13,535 nt of DNA. Origin: Verrucomicrobiota bacterium (GTDB lineage Bacteria > Verrucomicrobiota > Verrucomicrobiia > Verrucomicrobiales > DEV007). The stretch is taken from positions 1 through 13,535 of the forward strand of contig JAADHD010000371.1 of NCBI GenBank assembly GCA_013152075.1, in the 5' to 3' direction. The notes below the pieces were generated by a model that worked only from the letters and a program-made list of their open reading frames with translations, did not search any database and was not told the origin of the DNA. This document shows positions 12,812 through 13,535 of this stretch, one piece after another (position 1 is the stretch's first letter; each line of letters begins with the position of its first letter). The translations under genes and the position numbers were made by a program.

Positions 12812-13535
12812 GCACAGCCAACATCACCCAAAAACTCTGGAACTACTGCCACGTCCTGCGTGACGATGGCATGAGTTATGGCGATTATCTCGAGCAACTG
12901 ACTTATCTGCTGTTTCTGAAAATGGCGGACGAGCGGACCCAGGCTCCGTATAAGCAGACCAGCGTTGTGCCCGAGCAGTGGGGCTGGCAGAGCCTTCTAA
13001 AGAAAGATGGAGATGAGCTGTTTGATCACTACCGGCACGCACTTGAGAACCTGAGTAACGAGAAGGGGTTGCTGGGCCTGATCTTCAACAAGTCCCAGAA
13101 CAAGTTTCAGGATCCTGCAAAATTGCGACGCTTGATCGTTGACCTGATTGGCAATGAAAACTGGTCAGTCATGACAGCCGACGTGAAAGGTGACGCTTAT
13201 GAAGGCTTGCTGGAGAAAAACGCCCAGGACACAAAATCAGGCGCAGGGCAGTATTTCACACCACGTCCTTTAATCGCAGCCATGGTGGAGGTGGTGAACC
13301 CGCAGCCGGGTGAGACCATCTGCGATCCGGCCTGTGGCACTGGTGGGTTTCTGCTGGCAGCCCACGAATACCTGGTGTCCAAAAATCCAAATTTGACCAA
13401 GAACCAGAAAAAGCAGCTCCAGGATGGCGCCTTTACGGGTATTGAGCTGGTGCAGTCGGTCGCCCGGTTGTGCGCGATGAACCTGCTGTTGCACGGCATC
13501 GGTAGCCAGGAATCCGAGCCCATAGAAGTCTCCGA
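12808..13535 (+). CDS. hsdM: Type I methyltransferase subunit HsdM (3' truncated by the window)
   Basis: HsdM is the adenine-N6 methylating subunit that joins HsdS to form the modification complex. The ATG at 12808 overlaps the HEPN stop by 4 bases. The first 242 residues are present. The N-terminal helical domain (1-120) contains the segment WNYCHVLRDDGMSYGDYLEQ and then LTYLLFLKMADE. GAGQYFTPRPL (146-156) leads into the methylase domain. SAM-binding motif I is DPACGTGGF (173-181), and IELVQSVARLCAMNLLLHG (212-230) holds motif II. The catalytic NPPY/F motif lies beyond the edge, so activity cannot be judged. The sequence belongs to the HsdM class that usually pairs with EcoEI-like HsdR and with HsdS of the kind found at the left of the window. 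hsdS and hsdR may follow downstream. Confidence 0.95.
   Translation, partial: MSTANITQKLWNYCHVLRDDGMSYGDYLEQLTYLLFLKMADERTQAPYKQTSVVPEQWGWQSLLKKDGDELFDHYRHALENLSNEKGLLGLIFNKSQNKFQDPAKLRRLIVDLIGNENWSVMTADVKGDAYEGLLEKNAQDTKSGAGQYFTPRPLIAAMVEVVNPQPGETICDPACGTGGFLLAAHEYLVSKNPNLTKNQKKQLQDGAFTGIELVQSVARLCAMNLLLHGIGSQESEPIEVS

Overview
The window holds a dense run of DNA restriction, modification and defence genes, all on the + strand. The families, codon use, moderate GC and frequent GTG/TTG starts fit a Pseudomonadota chromosome, probably a gammaproteobacterium. That placement is an inference; nothing here fixes the species. No rRNA, tRNA, CRISPR array or complete insertion sequence was seen.

Region 1 (1-4653): the end of an unrecognised gene is followed by hsdR and hsdS of a type I restriction system of the EcoEI-like class. 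Both are broken as read. hsdR shifts frame by one base at about 1044-1048. hsdS shifts frame at 3800-3802, where about 11 bases appear to be missing between its two halves. hsdR also carries, in frame, a piece resembling a dispersed genomic repeat (2941-2970).

Region 2 (4694-11652): a compact operon encodes a cytosine-5 DNA methyltransferase, a 984-residue protein with two different GHKL ATPase domains, a 528-residue protein with an unusual receiver domain, an HNH endonuclease and a Vsr mismatch endonuclease. The first four genes overlap or nearly touch. The second GHKL domain is histidine-kinase-like and has a candidate phospho-acceptor histidine, and the next gene has a receiver-like acidic pair and aspartate. 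The cassette therefore looks like a cytosine-methylation restriction system with a built-in two-component relay. This is the best candidate in the window for an under-described system. A run of nine G inside the receiver gene could make it phase variable. The middle of this cassette is visibly more AT-rich than region 1, suggesting separate acquisition.

Region 3 (11653-13535): a very strong promoter (TTGACA, 17 bp, GATAAT) is filled and overlapped by two near-identical palindromes whose centres are 21 bp apart. It drives a winged-helix/nucleotidyltransferase regulator, a HEPN-domain protein and the start of hsdM, joined by 11-bp and 4-bp overlaps. hsdM runs off the window. It is the class of HsdM that normally partners the HsdR/HsdS type of region 1. 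So the locus is either one type I system split by the cassette, or two related type I systems in tandem, the first decaying.
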